A stretch of 55,993 nucleotides of DNA from Tamlana sp. 2_MG-2023 (GTDB lineage: Bacteria > Bacteroidota > Bacteroidia > Flavobacteriales > Flavobacteriaceae): NCBI RefSeq assembly GCF_030548465.1, contig NZ_JAUOSF010000013.1, positions 1 to 55,993 on the forward strand, in the 5' to 3' direction. A program made the translations under genes and the position numbers. Of the stretch, positions 55,076 through 55,993 are shown one piece after another; the first letter of the stretch is position 1, and every line of letters begins with the position of its first letter. Under the pieces are notes generated by a model that was not told the origin of the DNA, did not search any database, and worked only from the letters and a program-made list of their open reading frames with translations.

Positions 55076-55214
55076 TCATTCAACTAATTGTCCAGTTTTT
55101 TGTTGCAAGTCCAAGGATTGTTTTCTATTTCAGAAATTGAAATAATACTATTACTCACTCCCATTTTTTTAACTTTCAATATTTAAAACCTCGGTTTTCC
55201 ACACAGTTTGGTAA

Positions 55215-55993
55215 TGTCTCGTCCTGAAATATGGCTACAGGTTAAAATTGAAATTAAGCTGTTAATTTATATACCATTTCAGGTGTTTTAAAGTCTAAAG
55301 ATAAATGTAATCTAACTTGGTTGTATAAATTAATAGCATTTTTTGTAGCGCTTTTAGCATGAGCTATAGTGCTGAATGTTTGATCTAAATAAAATTCATC
55401 TTTGAGTATCCCGTTAACTCTTTCAGCCATTGCATTTTCATAACAATGATTTTCTTCAGTCATGCTAATATCTATCATATTTCTTTTTAATGTTTGTGTG
55501 TATACATTGCTACAATATTGTATGCCTCTGTCTGAATGATGAATAAGTCCATCAGTGTTTTTTGCTTGATATAAGGCTTTTTTAAGCGCTCTTACGCATC
55601 CGTTTAATTCCAGGCTGTCACTAAGGTCATAACCAACAATTTTTCTAGAATACATATCTGTAATTAGTGCTAAATAACAGAAGCCTTTTATGGTTCTAAT
55701 GTAAGTTATGTCGCTTACCCATACTTGGTTAGGTCTATTTACTTCTAGATCTTTTATAATGTTTTTGTATTTATAAAATCGATGTAAAGAGTTGGTTGTT
55801 CTGGAACTATATTTCTTTCTAAGTGTTAGCATATTGTGCTTTCTAAGGACGTTAAACAATGTGTCTCTGCCTACTTTAAGATTAGCTTTGGTAAACTCAT
55901 CATATAAAGATTTTTCAAGTTTACGCACACCTTCTCTAGGTAGGGATTTGCGCCTTTTCTTTACTATTTTAATGATTTGTTGCTCTGTTTTTA
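55215..55993 (-). mobile_element. Second IS3-type element, one end only
   Basis: Carries a minus-strand transposase that runs off the right edge. The sequence TGTCTCGTCC at 55215 may be its terminal repeat, 39 bases before the transposase stop, but the other end is outside the window so it cannot be matched. It lies 101 bases from the first IS. Confidence 0.55.
55254..55993 (-). CDS. IS3-family transposase OrfB, 5' part outside window
   Basis: The frame is open to the last base of the window on the minus strand: codons upstream of the GTG at 55928 read KTEQQIIKIVKKRRKSLPREG, a normal OrfB N-terminal region, so the GTG is not the start. Integrase core: Asp in WVSDITYIRT, Asp in IHHSDRGIQYCS, Glu in YENAMAERVNGILKDEF, then YNQVRLHLSLDFKTPEMVY. 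It differs clearly from the OrfB at 54242, so it belongs to a different IS3 subgroup (IS3/IS51-like ILKDEF form). Confidence 0.9.
   Translation of the reverse strand, partial: KTEQQIIKIVKKRRKSLPREGVRKLEKSLYDEFTKANLKVGRDTLFNVLRKHNMLTLRKKYSSRTTNSLHRFYKYKNIIKDLEVNRPNQVWVSDITYIRTIKGFCYLALITDMYSRKIVGYDLSDSLELNGCVRALKKALYQAKNTDGLIHHSDRGIQYCSNVYTQTLKRNMIDISMTEENHCYENAMAERVNGILKDEFYLDQTFSTIAHAKSATKNAINLYNQVRLHLSLDFKTPEMVYKLTA

Larger units (their letters stand above)
53827..55113 (+). mobile_element. IS3-family insertion sequence, apparently complete
   Basis: About 1287 bp. Imperfect 34-bp terminal inverted repeats at 53827-53860 and 55080-55113 (24 of 34 positions alike, both ends TGG/CCA), enclosing OrfA and OrfB in the IS3 arrangement with a -1 frameshift site. 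The bases GGATTG occur just outside both ends (53821-53826 and, one base further out, 55115-55120) and may be the target duplication, although IS3 elements usually duplicate 3-5 bp. Confidence 0.85.

Overview
The window is AT-rich chromosomal DNA from a member of the Bacteroidota, most likely a (probably marine) Flavobacteriaceae. The support is: a giant SprB-like adhesin with a type IX secretion (T9SS) type B C-terminal domain followed by a PorP/SprF-family gene; promoters of the Bacteroidota form TTG-N18-21-TAnnTTTG; almost no Shine-Dalgarno sequences; a Bacteroidota-type RNase Y, MetE, ClpC, GyrA and AroQ set; and tRNA genes without an encoded CCA. Genus cannot be decided from the sequence alone.

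Layout. 1-1456: the C-terminal part of a coiled-coil/SPOR-like envelope protein, entering from the left edge inside a nearly identical DNA repeat tract. 1851-17017: the surface-adhesin module, a 4716-residue SprB-like protein and its SprF-like partner. 17144-19790: small membrane proteins, an Smr-domain protein and a calcium-repeat lipoprotein. 19900-25199: cysteine desulfurase, a TonB-dependent receptor and an M23 endopeptidase. 25378-28957: a cell-division/RNA block (ZapB-like protein, ZapA, a structured RNA that I propose is 6S RNA, RNase Y) and the recombinase XerD. 29152-36159: a beta-barrel protein, AroQ, dihydrolipoyl dehydrogenase, type II NADH dehydrogenase, MsrB, an M48 protease and an MFS transporter. 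36349-39272: MetE with a divergent Lrp/AsnC regulator. 39453-46100: ClpC divergent from GyrA, with a TPR protein behind gyrA. 46195-50918: a DUF2541-like protein, an NlpC/P60 peptidase, a thiolase and a 7TM-HD (PgpH-type) phosphodiesterase. 51013-51196: tRNA-Ser(GCT) and tRNA-Pro(TGG). 51507-53740: two unrecognised exported proteins. 53827-55993: one apparently complete IS3-family element and the start of a second.

How the genes fit together. The left third is a cell-surface system: SprB-type adhesins are carried across the outer membrane by the T9SS and, in Flavobacterium johnsoniae, are moved along the surface during gliding, with the SprF-type protein needed for their delivery. The middle is housekeeping: envelope maintenance, respiration, aromatic amino-acid and methionine synthesis, protein quality control and DNA topology, mostly single genes or pairs bounded by strong intrinsic terminators. 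The right end, after the tRNA pair, looks accessory: orphan secreted genes next to two insertion sequences. I found no CRISPR array, prophage, toxin or defence system. The most second-look-worthy items are the adhesin (with an embedded non-repeat domain), the putative 6S RNA beside zapA, the inverted GC-rich repeats placed at the ends of aroQ and lpdA, a terminator that abuts a start codon, and the orphan secreted pair.
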